A stretch of DNA of 64,000 nucleotides from Onchocerca volvulus (Eukaryota; Nematoda; Chromadorea; Rhabditida; Onchocercidae), in the NCBI GenBank assembly GCA_000499405.2, contig HG738138.1, positions 18,949,753-19,013,752 of the forward strand, read 5' to 3'. The position numbers were made by a program, and so were the translations under genes. Shown here in pieces: positions 27,724 to 39,358 of this stretch (positions within the stretch are counted from its first letter, which is position 1; each line of letters starts with the position of its first letter). Below the pieces are notes generated by a model. The model was not told the origin of the DNA. It worked only from the letters and a program-made list of their open reading frames with translations, and made no database searches.

Positions 27724-30700
27724 AAACAAAAGCAAAAACTTGGGTCATAAAATCATAACAATTCGTGTTTAAGCTGCCACTTTCATCTGGATGGAAATAA
27801 AGTTAGGGATGCATAGGAGTGGAGACTTGTGTTTTTGCACGCCGATTTCATTTTTCATATTTCATCGTCCAATTTTGTTCTCTCCTTTGTCTCATTTTTT
27901 TTATTGTTTTATGTCCAGTTGTTGTTCATCATTTATTTCAGCAAAAGTATCGCTTCATAGCGATACAATCTATTATTAAAATACTACGTCATTCATAAAA
28001 TTCAATTTAAAGAATCAGCGATAAAGGCAAATTTGTAATCTCAAAATTCTTTATGTGAAATTTTTGCAGATCTTATTGCCATTCAAATATTTCGAAGAAA
28101 TTTATAACAGGCAGTGGTTCGATAAATTTTTTGAAAGCATATCTGATTCATCAGAAAGTGGACCTGCAATCAGTGAGAGCGAATTCGAAAAATTAAAAGG
28201 TGATTTTTATTTCTAAATGAGTATATTTTACTTATAGCCTCTACATCAATCGATATTCTGAACTGACTTTGCTATGTTTTACTTCATTTAAGATGAGAAA
28301 GGAGGAATAAATTTGGTCCGTCGTTGGAATTCTACAGTTGTTGAGTGGTCTATAATACCGAGTCTCTTCTCGGAAGCAAACTTTTCGGGCATGAAATTCA
28401 CAGATGCTAGAGAACTTATTATTCATTCGGATCGGTTGAAAACACTCACAAGACAGGTATTCCTGTTTGCGACGACTGAATATATTTTGTTACGACTGAA
28501 TATATTGTGCCAGTTTGAGCAAATAGGGTCAACAGACCATTATGAATAAAAATAATAAGAAATTCGAAAGTCCTCGAACGATAGTGAAAGAAATCCAAAT
28601 AAGATAATACGATGAATTGCAGTACGGTGACGATAATCCATTCACATTGCTTCACAATTATATGGGAAGATTATTATCGTGGTCATCGGAGAATATGTAT
28701 GGTTCACAGCAAGCCTTGAAATTTGAAGACGCTGATGAAGACATTTGCGCTTACGCTTATAGTCTGATTACGCCTGAAAGACCATATGAAAATAGTGAAT
28801 TTCAGATTACAATAAGAGTGATCAACAAAAAGGTTGAAGTTTAAATTTTTTAATGAAAAAAAGCAGTCCGAAACATTGATATTTGAATAAGTTCCTCATT
28901 AAAGTATCTGTGAGCTATTTCCATGCATTATGTTTGACGTGAAGTTATGCGATTATCAGGGGATTCTTTCACTAAATGACAAGGTTTTCGACAATTGTTA
29001 TGGAAGCACAAAATTTTTTCGGAGTTTTCTTCTATGACAGCAACTATTTGCAGAAAATTAATTAGTCAAAATTTTCAAATTTTTTTTCTTCAGATGGAAC
29101 CACTGGAATTCGTGAAAGTAAGATTAGAAATGATTCAAAGTCGTGATGATACAGCACTAGCCCCCATGCAATTTCGGATTGGACCTGTTATGTTGAATGG
29201 AATTGGCAGCATTGATCGCGCTTCGAAACTGTTACCAAATGCGTCCTTTATCGCAAAATGGAGCCTGAAGCCAGTCAAAAATATGCGCTTGATTCGTGAA
29301 GTTGAATATCAAGTATGCCATCAAATATCAAAATAGACCATAAGAATTTGGCATCAACACAGAAAATATCACAAAGAATAATCAAGAACTTTCATGATTA
29401 TAAGCGCTTCAAGATAAACTCATGAATGTATTTTAAATTTTCAAATGTACAATTCCTTTCGAACTATGAAAAACAAATTTTATAAGTTGAAAGCAATAAT
29501 ATAGTATCTAATAGCTGTTAGACAAAATATCATAGGATACCTTTAAAAATCGGTCAGGATTGATACATATCATTTTTTATGTGGTTCTTTTTGAATTCTC
29601 AGTCAATTATCAGATTTTGCTATTCAGCTATCTATTGTAACTTTTTTCCTTGATATCAACACTTTTACAAAAAAAAGAAAAAAAAAGAATCATATCAGAT
29701 TTGATAGCAGCTTCTTAATTGATTTGGTTCCAGGCAATTTTGATTTTAAAATTTGTACGAGGTGGCCGCAGAAGCATACAACGAATAGCAACGCAGACGG
29801 TGATATTTTGTCCCCGACCATCGTTGAAGATTTATTATTTCATTTCAAATTTAATGCGTTCAGAAAATACGAAAAACATAAATACTTCGCTGCCTATGCT
29901 TAATGTGATCATTGCTTTGATGAACACTGGGTACTTAATATTTTGAGATATGCTTTAAAATGCTCACAAAGTTGCTTTACACATTGCAAGATCGCATAAA
30001 TAAGTGTTAAGGAGATCACTCTTTTCATCTCTCATCCCACACTTCACTGTGGTTGAGAATGGAGTAAACCCAAAAGATAGCTTTTCAGCAATCATCAAAC
30101 TGTCCAAATCGCCAACAGCCCATTATCGTGTAAGTAAAAGCAGTCTGGGCGCTTAGTTAAAACCCTGATCTTTTCCAGAAAATAGGTCTTCAACAACATA
30201 CTCCAATGTAGTCGTGAACAACGTGTTACACTGAATAGTCAGGAAGTTGTGAAGAAATCATTAGTTTCGTTCAAGAGACATTTAAGATTTGAAAGCTATA
30301 AAAGTTGGTTATATGTCCAAGCAATCAGATTATCTTAAAATTTGTTAGCCATCTAGAAACTATTATTTTCTGTAATTTCAGTTATTCGCATCTCAAGGAT
30401 GTCAAAGTGGAAGAAATCCGAATATCTGTGCTGTCGGAAGATAACGTGAAAAAATTCATACCTTATCAAATCAGTGGCATTATAACTAGTAGTGGCGTTG
30501 AAGACAGGATTCTTTCCGATTTGCGCTTCACAATTGCAAACATCGAGTCCGGAGAAACTGTTAATGCTATATACAATATTTCGACTGACTTTGAACAGGT
30601 GAAATTTATTTTTAATTCAATAAGTTGAATTATGACGGAAGTTTATGATATATTGAGTTTTAGAAAATGAAACATACATCTCTCCGTTTATGTTCAAGCG

Positions 30701-33700
30701 ATAATTTCATATTTATATGTACTGTGTTGCATATTTTTAATGAATACAAGTTTCACAGCTTCATTTCTGTTGTATTATATGGTGTAAAAAAGAGCTTAAC
30801 TTCAGATTTTTTTTTTAGAGAGGAGTAATTCGCGATTTCAAAGTGACGACTTCGGTGAATGGAGAACTGATTGAACTGGAAGATACTCAAGCCTTTATTA
30901 TCCATCAGTTTATTTCGTCAACCAAATTTCTAGTTTCACTTCAGACCAATCCAGCTTTATTGTTTTACTATGATATGCAGAAGTCTGTCCTACGTACCAT
31001 TTCGCCATTGATCTTTATTAATGTAATCTTCTTTTTTTTTTTTTTTTTTGATTCAATGAATCTTATTGCTTTTTCTTCAGTTTATGTTTTAAGTGATTTT
31101 GAAAAATTATTAGGTTCAAACAATTATTGTTTGGATGTTATCTCCAGATAAATGAAGTATTTAAGTTAGTTCAGATCAAAAAAATTTTTTTTCAGGTCAA
31201 CGAAAAAAGTGGCACCAGTGATGGAAAACCTTTTCGACAGCAAATTGCATCATTTCAACTCAATGAATCACAGCAACAACCTACATCATTTTACGGACGA
31301 ATACCGTATCCAGCTAATTTAGAACACGACTTCGAAGTATTACGAGTAAATCGAATTGGCAAAAATGGTGTGCTAAAGCTCGTCGATCCACGATATGTTT
31401 GGAACTCAAACACTGATCAGGTAAATAATTTTCTCAAGAATGATGATAAATATTGCATGCTTGTAGCTTCCCGAAAATGGATTGTGAAAAGTGTGATACT
31501 GAATGAATACATTATGAAAAATCAAAAAAAATTGAAATATAATCATAAAGAGGAATTCCACAAAGCATGAGAAGACTGTCTTAAATACGGCTCGATTTTT
31601 TCTATCCGTGAAATCCACCTCGGAACCTTTCGGGCTCAGTTAACAGGAAATAAATGCTACTGTTGCATAGGAGCGAAGACTAATTTTTTGTGTGCGTAGA
31701 ATTAGAAAAGTATTGACGTTTGTTTGAGACTAAATAAACATGTTAGCGACAAAAGCAAAAAGAAAGGATGCATGAAAAAATGGAATGTTCAATATATAAT
31801 AGCAGAAAGTATAGAAATACATATTAATTTTTAGAAATTTGTTCATTTTATCGATGATAACCCATCAGTGAAATCTGAATCCATCGAATATGAAATTATT
31901 TATGGCAATGCAGAGATATTCCTCCGTCCGCATTTCGAATTTCCTGTTTATAATATTCCGCTTGTAAGTGCGAACTGGCCGCATGTCGGCGACAATATCG
32001 CCCGCATTATGGCTACTTCAGCAAATCAATCAGCTATTCGTTATGAACTTTATTCAAATTCCAGTAAAATGGATGATTATTTCACCATAAATCCAGAAAC
32101 TGGTGTGATTTACTTATGAATTAACGCAACTTAGATATAATGATTGAATATATACATATATATATATATGAAATAAAAATCGCTAAATGAAATAAAAATA
32201 GCTATCGTTCGAATTATTACTAGAGAAAATTACTTTCATTTATCTTTATTGGTTGGTCTAATTCGGAACAACTCTATTTTTTTTAAATATAGGTCTGAGT
32301 ATATCAGATTTATATTAATCTTGATTCATTTTTAAACTAAACTAAAAGACTAAAATAGTGGCAAAAACAAAATTGTAGATGTGAGATAGTTGACATCGGC
32401 ATATTTGATAACAGTAAACAAAATTTATAAAATTTTTAGGTATCATAAACTTAAAAAAGGAAATGCTACCTGCAGAAATAGAAAATAGTTACTGCTTAAC
32501 TGTTCGAGCAATTGATGATCATGGACGTTCTGAGACAACTGCAGTCACCATTGGAATCGATGGTTTTGTCAAGGAATGTCATAAAATAGACAATTTTACT
32601 GGCCTTCGACCTCTCATTTACATTCCTCCTCAATCTCGCCCCACAAATCCTGTCATAAAAACTGATATTATCAACAGTGGCGCTACGCATACTTCAAAAA
32701 TACCGAAACTATATTCCTTGTCACACGTGACAGCTTCATCACTCTCTTCATCTCCCTCTTCAATAATAATCGATAAAGCTGAAACATCTATAGGTGATGA
32801 ATATTCTGTAACGCCTTTAGTAATAAGGAAACATGGATATACGAAATTGATAGCCACACAATCGATTTCCAATTTAACTTTAGGTTCGAGCAGTCTTTTG
32901 CAGTTGTCTTCAACTGCTGCTTCGGAATCTAGTTCCAGAGCAGGTTCTGAACTAAGTCTTAGTAATGGCTCAGACTTAAGCATTGTTTCTAGCACAAGTT
33001 CTACTGGTGATACTGCAGAAAATGATCTAGATGCCAGCAGGAACGTTAATTTTTCGACAGATACGTGGTATAAGACGCGTATAATTGAAGGCACCAAGGA
33101 AGGCACAGTGTCATCTCGTGAAGGGATTTATGGCGAATCCGATGGAACCAATGGGAGAGGAATTACATGGGGCGATAGCTATAGTTCCGAAAGTGGATAT
33201 GAGGGAACTTTTGATGAACGGAAAAGCAATATTGTTTCTAGCACGAAAACGATCGACTTTTATAGTGTGGGTCAGTTCAGTATTTTATCTGAATCAGGAA
33301 TCAGCACTGTTTCTTCTACATTTATTAATGATAATACAGACAGCAGTTTCGAAACTACCGATGACTCTAATATCAGCTTGCTTACTGAAAAGAATGTATC
33401 AAACGCAGAATCTAAAGAAGTTCCAGAATTACATCTCTTATTTTCAACCAAAGCACCAATCGAAAAAGCTACATTTATACATACGACAGTACCATCTAGT
33501 CATCAGTATATAGCATCACTCTACAATGTCAGCACTGCAAACACTATCTACTTTTATTCGTCTAGTAGTAATCCAGAAGCAGAGTCACCATCTTCAGAAT
33601 ATGATGTTAAATCAGTAATTACAGATGCAAACGATGGTCCTGATAATGATCAGTCTCAGAAATCATCACTTCAACGAAGCACATATTACAGTCTGACATC

Positions 33701-33962
33701 TTCTACTCCACAAATTACAGAATTCTCAGGAGAGGGCAATGCAGAAGTATCAAATATTCAGATTGCAACAAAAATTCCAGTCACTATTTCCTTTGATGAA
33801 ACATCTGTGGATTACCAGGATAAAGAAAATATCTCAGAGATGTCTTGTCGGATGAAAGATATGCAACCTATTTGGAGTCTCATTTGTGATCTCAGCAAAA
33901 CATCGAAGATTCAAAAACTAGTGAAAATCAAGAGTAAAAGTGATTTTCAAGAAAAAAATTAA
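12694..33962 (+). CDS. Giant secreted mosaic protein: beta-helix, EGF-like repeats, cadherin-like repeat, Ser/Thr-rich tail
   Basis: Forty-five exons join to about 2,950 residues: 12694-12736, 13329-13397, 13818-13923, 14082-14276, 14485-14744, 14910-14999, 15523-15757, 15943-16024, 16230-16436, 16529-16720, 16789-17043, 17124-17183, 17855-17933, 18241-18330, 18550-18789, 19092-19380, 20202-20360, 20702-20876, 20987-21094, 21458-21556, 21922-22182, 22380-22517, 22796-23026, 23417-23544, 23684-23783, 23989-24216, 24524-24722, 25002-25087, 25230-25340, 25620-25790, 25930-26152, 26476-26719, 26934-27039, 27438-27560, 28070-28199, 28293-28456, 28623-28832, 29094-29312, 29734-29930, 30012-30129, 30382 (or 30329)-30598, 30819-31022, 31196-31420, 31835-32102, 32440-33962. 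Order: signal peptide (MQIIWSILIFGLLIA); right-handed beta-helix repeats rich in N.I/N.F turns (14.5-17.9 kb); seven EGF-like repeats (18.2-21.1 kb); an IPT/TIG-like stretch (20.3-20.9 kb); long beta-rich and Cys-containing parts; a cadherin-like repeat (FTINPETG then LTVRAIDDHG, 31.9-32.6 kb); and a tail of about 450 residues rich in Ser/Thr. No transmembrane segment is visible, so an extracellular or cuticle-matrix role is inferred. Uncertain points are the exon 4/5 and 40/41 junctions and whether it is one gene. Confidence 0.75.
13166..13250. repeat. Poly(A) tract with rare interruptions
   Basis: About 80 nt of nearly pure A in intron 1 of the mosaic-protein gene. It may be a simple-repeat expansion or the tail of an old retroposed copy; no body of such an element is recognisable beside it. 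Confidence 0.9.
15224..15332. repeat. (ATT)n microsatellite
   Basis: Roughly 35 units of ATT/TTA, slightly interrupted, in the intron before exon 7 (15523-15757) of the mosaic-protein gene. Confidence 0.95.
17400..17645 (-). repeat. Dispersed repeat, copy A (minus orientation)
   Basis: Read on the minus strand, this segment starts with a (TA)n run, then TCTGGATGGAAATAAA, an AGGGATGC..GGAGTGGAGAC block and a TCATATTTCATC..CAATTTTGTT block. The same order occurs on the plus strand at 27690-27955. Both copies sit in introns of one gene in opposite orientation. The family looks non-coding; no terminal inverted repeats were identified. Confidence 0.65.
18550..20300 (+). other. EGF-like repeat block of the mosaic protein
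   Basis: Exons 14-17 and 19 hold seven EGF-like units of the pattern C..(N/H/S)G.C....C.C..G..G..C. Examples are CSMNGYCIAPNVCKC, CSGHGTCVSLNECYC, CNNHGLCVDNECVC and CSGSGTCIRPQLCEC; the last unit (CKGYCVGAICVC) is in exon 19 at 20987-21094. The regular spacing makes these the most reliably identified domains of the protein. They suggest a rod-like extracellular spacer and protein-binding segment. Confidence 0.9.
27690..27955 (+). repeat. Dispersed repeat, copy B (plus orientation), with (TA)n start
   Basis: Begins with a (TA)n run at 27692-27720. A block TCTGGATGGAAATAAAG..AGGGATGC..GGAGTGGAGAC follows at about 27787-27830, then a TTTCATATTTCATC..CAATTTTGTTCTC block. It matches copy A on the opposite strand at 17400-17645. 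A weaker, shorter match (GCATAGGAGCGAAGAC) lies near 31650-31690. Confidence 0.65.
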
Positions 33963-34241
33963 GGAATTTGAAGTAGTATGTAATGCTGTAATGTCGAAAT
34001 TTATTTATTTCGGAATGGATTCTCCCAAAAGTTCATTTGTGCTCTTATTATGCCTTTAAATGCTAAAATATCGAAAAAAAAAAAAGAAAAAAAAACCGGA
34101 AATTTGATCTCGTTCTAGTCACTGTGAGTTTATAGCTACAGATTTTGTTTTTAAAAAACGAGCTTTCTGCTACATAAAGAGTCAAGGAATGCGAAAAAGA
34201 AATGTGAAAAATGACCAAATTTCCATTTGCATAATTCCTCT

Positions 34242-34247
34242 AATAAA
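34242..34247 (+). terminator. Candidate poly(A) signal of the mosaic-protein gene
   Basis: AATAAA about 280 nt after the TAA at 33960-33962. Other AATAAA copies follow further downstream, so the exact 3' end is uncertain. Confidence 0.35.
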
Positions 34248-36182
34248 GTTCTACTAAGATTCAATGGAGGCCACAAGAAAAAATTATTATATTTGCGATT
34301 TTTTGTCTATTTTCCATTTTTATGTGATATTCTTAGAAGAAAATGAATTTCATGTATGATTTCACTCTGTGCCGTATCATGAATATTAAGAGAATAAACA
34401 AGTATGATGCAGAAATTTGGCAATATGTGGATTTCACTGAGATGGATGCTTAGATAATCATAAGTAATACATTTTGAGAAGTACTACATTTACGTAAGTA
34501 TTAAGTAATACATTTATAGGTTATGTTAAACATACTTTCTTGTTGTCAAGAAAAAAAATATGCGAAAATTCTGTTATGTTTGCTATCGATTTTCTTTTTT
34601 CTCGCACTTTTGATATGATTTGAGTATTAACATGTAATTACATTACAATATGTGATATAAATGTCACCTTAGTACCATCGAAAAATTAAAATTTGTAATG
34701 GGACTTCTTCGCACTGCTTTGGGAAATAGTCCTGTTTATTTGCTGATTGTCAATGCCACTGTGAAAAGATTTCTGGACTTGAAAATTTCTACGTTAATAA
34801 ACAAGATCAGTTCTCAAAATACGAAAAATACAGTGATAAGATTGTAAACAACTAATAAAAGTAGAAAACAACACACGTGGCAGTGTTACCTGAATTAAGC
34901 ATGCAGCTGAAATTTATGAATCTAAAGGAGAATTAAATTTGCATATTAGATCGTGCTTCATAAGTCATCTAACACCCATATGCCGGATGGGTCAAAATTC
35001 AAATCTTTTATTTTGCTGGGTAGTTTAAAAATAATAACTGACCCTCCATGCTATTTAAAGTTCAAAGTTCAAAGTCGCCGTATAACATGTTTGGGAGATC
35101 CGGTAGAACACATTTCAAAATATGAAGGCATCAAGTGATTACTGGTTTTTGCTGGAAAACTCTGAAATATTGTATTCATCCTTCAAACAAAGCATATTGC
35201 TCCGTTTTTGTATCTTTCCACATCGTAAATGGTCCTAAAATTGCCTTTTCTAATAGAATAAATTTGTTTACTGTGAATGATTTGAAGATTACAAGAGATT
35301 TAAGAAAGCAAAAAACAATGCATATAAAAATTCTTCAACTTCAGTCGATTCTACTTTTTAACATTGAGGTATGGGAAAATTCACTATGCAAGTACTTGCA
35401 ACATTATGTGATGTCTACAATTTTTGAGATGCATTAAATATTGCACAGCATTTGTAGGATTTCAGATTTTAACGACAAGACAGACTTCGTGAATTTTCGA
35501 AATTGCCAACCAGAACCATGAATCTCAAGTGTGTTTTGACTAATATTAGGATTTCGATCGCATTTGCTGAAAAAAATCGCCAGTTCATTTGTTTATTTTT
35601 ATTCTTATTTTTGTATCAATAATGCACAATGTCTAACAATCAGCAAGCTTTCTTCTTGAATGAATTAAAGTTGTATACAAATTTAAGCAAATTTAAACCC
35701 TTGTTAAATTTTTGCCAATGTTTTTCTTCCAGATTTTCCTAGTTTTTAATTGATGGAGTCAATACCCTATTTAATTTTGCTCTTCTGCACATCCTTAGCT
35801 GTATTTATATTTTGCTAAAACAGCGCTTCTATAACTTTAAAATAAATTAAAAAAAAAAAAACTATCCTTGTGATTGTCATCAGCTAATTCGGTAAGCTTA
35901 ATAAGCTATTAGCTGTTGTGCTGAACGTTGCCAAAGAGATTTTGGCACTTTTCATATACGTCCAATGATTCAGAAACTGAGAACTGCTGAATCTGGAATA
36001 AAATTCTAATAGCTCATAGATCCGTACAGCACACTGATATAAACAATGTTTCGCGTCGTAACTAATTTTAAATCTGTCGTAAGTTGTAAAGAGTGGTTCG
36101 CAAATTATTCTGATGAATACTGCATGCACTTACGTGGAAAGATGAATAAATAAGTCTTTCATATGTTCGTTTATTCGCTTAT

Positions 36183-36250
36183 TAGTAATTACTAATCACT
36201 AATCACTTTACTAATCACTAGTCATTTATTAATCACTAATCACCAATCAC
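36183..36250. repeat. Short tandem repeat of ACTAATC-like units
   Basis: About eight imperfect copies of ACTAATC/ACCAATC/ACTAGTC over 68 nt, in the gene-poor region. Confidence 0.75.
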
Positions 36251-38916
36251 ATAATTTATATTTATGGAGAAAAAAAGTGCTGTTAGTCAAGCAAAATAAG
36301 TGTATTTGATATGAATCTAACAATAGTGAACATTAACGAATTCAAAAAGATATATTTACGGCGAAAAAGATTTCAAATCCAACGTTTTGATTTTCATATC
36401 AGCGATGTAATTGTATTTAGATTCCTCTAAATTGACATTCCAAAATTATCGAATCCTAAACTGAAATCAAATTTTGGCGTCTATCTTTTTTATGTTTCTT
36501 TTATTTCACAATTTGAATATTAGTCACATGAAATCCTTGTAAGTTGTTAATGAGTTATTGAAGCAGTAATACAAATGCATTAATTATAGATTATTTTAAT
36601 ATATTAAGACAGCTCACAATTCATAATTCAAGTCGAAATTTCTGTACTTTCATAAGTAAATGCCACACTGACTTTCACTTTCTTCTGCTAATTAACTTCA
36701 TTTCTCCAGTCTGAATAAATCATTTGACTGCAGTCCTTTCAAAAATTATTTTAGGACTGTAACAGGATTCAAGTATCTTGTTCCAAAACAATAGAATTTT
36801 AAAACTTATTAATTCCATCAACCACTGCTGATTTTTTTGCCGTGCAACCAATCATCATTTACTAATGTTTCCTGGCTTCAGAAACTATTTCAGGTTCCAA
36901 TTTTTCGTTTGCTGATGTTCTTTTGCCAGCTGTTTTGACTTGAAATAATGAAATTAATTAGCAAAGTAATAAGTAAATGAAGTAAAAATATCTCCTATTT
37001 CAGCGAATTCTGATGGTACTTTATAGACATAGATTCCAGCATATTTTAGAGGTCGTCTTTGAAGTATTTTATCGTTAAATTATAGCTGAGAACGACAGCG
37101 ACACGTTATTCACAAATGACTAAAATCATTAATAACATATTCCGAAGATTAGAGAATGATTCTTTCTGGTATCTTATTCAAAGCTTTCTAAAATATCGCA
37201 GAAAATCTGTCATAAACAAAAGCTTGATAATATGTCAAGACCTGGATCTTTAAAAGGATAAAAGTAACAAGTTTAGCGTTTAGTTAATGTTTTAGTCTGT
37301 GATGACTCGATTTCATAATGAAAAACCGATATTTCCGAAAAAACATACAAAGCTACCTATTTTACAAGATTCTGATGCGAAAAACACAGATTGCGAAATT
37401 TTAGTCGACTGAGATGCATAACATTTCAACGTTATTTGACCTTATTTTTCTATGCCATTTAAAAATTAATCATTTCCATTTTCAAACGTCATTTGTTCTT
37501 CTAAATTTGAGTTGGCCATTTGAAATATATTTGAAAAGAGATTCTGAATCTAATTTTGCAATATCAGATTTAGAAGACCAATTGGAAATAGAAGTGCTAG
37601 TGAAGGGTTTTCGAAAACAGTTCAACTGGGCAATTTGATATAAGGTATCCTAAGCAGATCTTCTATGACCGTGACAATAATTGTTAGTTCTAGAATTCTG
37701 TTGTCGATCTTTTTAACCGTAACAATTATTGAGAGTTCTTGTTTCTTCTTGTATTGTTCTCGATACCTCATACTTGGGTCATCAAACCTTTATTATAAAT
37801 CTGATAAAGCGACAAAACACAACAAATACAATATCAATACAACCAAATGACCTCGTGGTAGCACATCCTTTGACAATGATCATATGGTCTTCTTATTTAT
37901 AGAGGGAGGATTCCGCTAAAATTTGGTCTACAACAAGGCGCCATTTTTAGCGCATGAGAGCGCGTCTTTTTTGGCGCGTAACCTTGATTACAACAAAAAA
38001 TAAAGTTACAAAGCTATTTGACCTATAAACGAAGAAACATATTCACATCCAATAAGATTAACAAATCATTTGAAAATCAAGAATTACTTATTTTCTACTC
38101 CTCGCGATTTCAGCGACAAAACTCATTCTTCGTGACTCTTCATCATTTTTCTCTCAACTGACTAATTTCATTTCTCTACGCTACTTTTATGCTCATAGAT
38201 TTGGCGAGTATTAATAGACATTAATATGATCCCACCTTATCATTCGTTTTTTAAATTTCAGCATTTCGTTAGTATATTTGGCCTTAGCAATTTTTACTAA
38301 TGAATTAGGTGAGACTAGATACTGTGATGCTATTATACAGTGCTCTCTTATTTTCTATTTTTTGTGCTACCTCATTCTTCATGCAGCTGCTAATTTTAGC
38401 GAGGCCTTTCTAGGCCTGCTAATCTGAAGCCTTTCAGGTCTGCTAGTTTGAAGAGGCAAAAAAGAAAAGATAGCTTAAGCAAGCCAGAGTTAGTCACATG
38501 TCCTGCTTGACTACTTTATTATTCACTCTTCTAACACTCTTTTTACTTACTCATACTGACTCTTTGTCCCTTAGGCTCGCATGGATAATCATTTTTTAAG
38601 TTGCAAGGCTTTGATAATGTATTGCGAAAGAAGAGGGACAGACAGACAAACAAAATATTGTTTGAAAGATTCACAATTGGTGTGCCTCGAGAAATATGGA
38701 AGTTCGCAAGCTAGACCCAAGATTGATCAGTTCAACAGAAGTGCTCAAGACCTGACTAAGCTTGGCCTCATTTAATTGCGTCAGCAAAACGGTAAAAGAA
38801 TGCTTGGCCAGGAGCTGTTAGTTCTTCCTTTGCCAGCCTGCTCCATTGCAGCTCCTTTTCTATTTACTTTATTTCAAGTTCACACTATCACATCACATTG
38901 TTTAATTCACATCGCC

Positions 38917-39358
38917 ATTTATTCATTTTTCTCCTTTCATTCATTCATCCCTATCATTCATTCATTCATTTCATTTCATTTCCTCATTCATTTCATTTCA
39001 TTTCATTTCCTCATTCATTCATTCATTTCATTCATTCATTTCATTTCATTTCATTCATTCATTCATTTCATTTCATTCATTCATTCATTTCATTTCATTC
39101 ATTCATTCATTCATTCATCCATTCATTCATCCATTCACTCATCCATTCATTTCATCCATTCATTTCATTTCATTTCATTCATTTCATTCATTCATTCACT
39201 CATTCATTCATTCATTTCATTTCATTTCATTCATTTCATTCATTCATTCATTCATTCATTCATTCATTCATTCACTCATTCATTCATTCATTCACTCACT
39301 CATTCATTCATTCATTTCATTTCATTCATTCATTTAATTCATTCGTTCATTCATTCAA
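38917..39358. repeat. ATTC/ATTTC mixed tetra- and pentanucleotide microsatellite
   Basis: About 440 nt composed almost only of ATTC and ATTTC units with occasional CATC or CACT variants. All three forward frames stay open over much of it because the units lack stop codons. The resulting His/Ser/Phe/Ile-rich frames are artefacts of the repeat and are not annotated as genes. Confidence 0.97.

Noticed and set aside
32496..33106. Minus-strand frames up to 158 codons opposite the last exon of the mosaic-protein gene
   Set aside because: They are antisense shadows of a long Ser-rich exon whose plus-strand frame runs 499 codons and continues the cadherin-like repeat in phase.
34953..35437. Two consecutive plus-strand frames of 61 and 100 codons
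   Set aside because: Composition is that of random AT-rich sequence. There is no family similarity, no shared splice sites and no start-context support.
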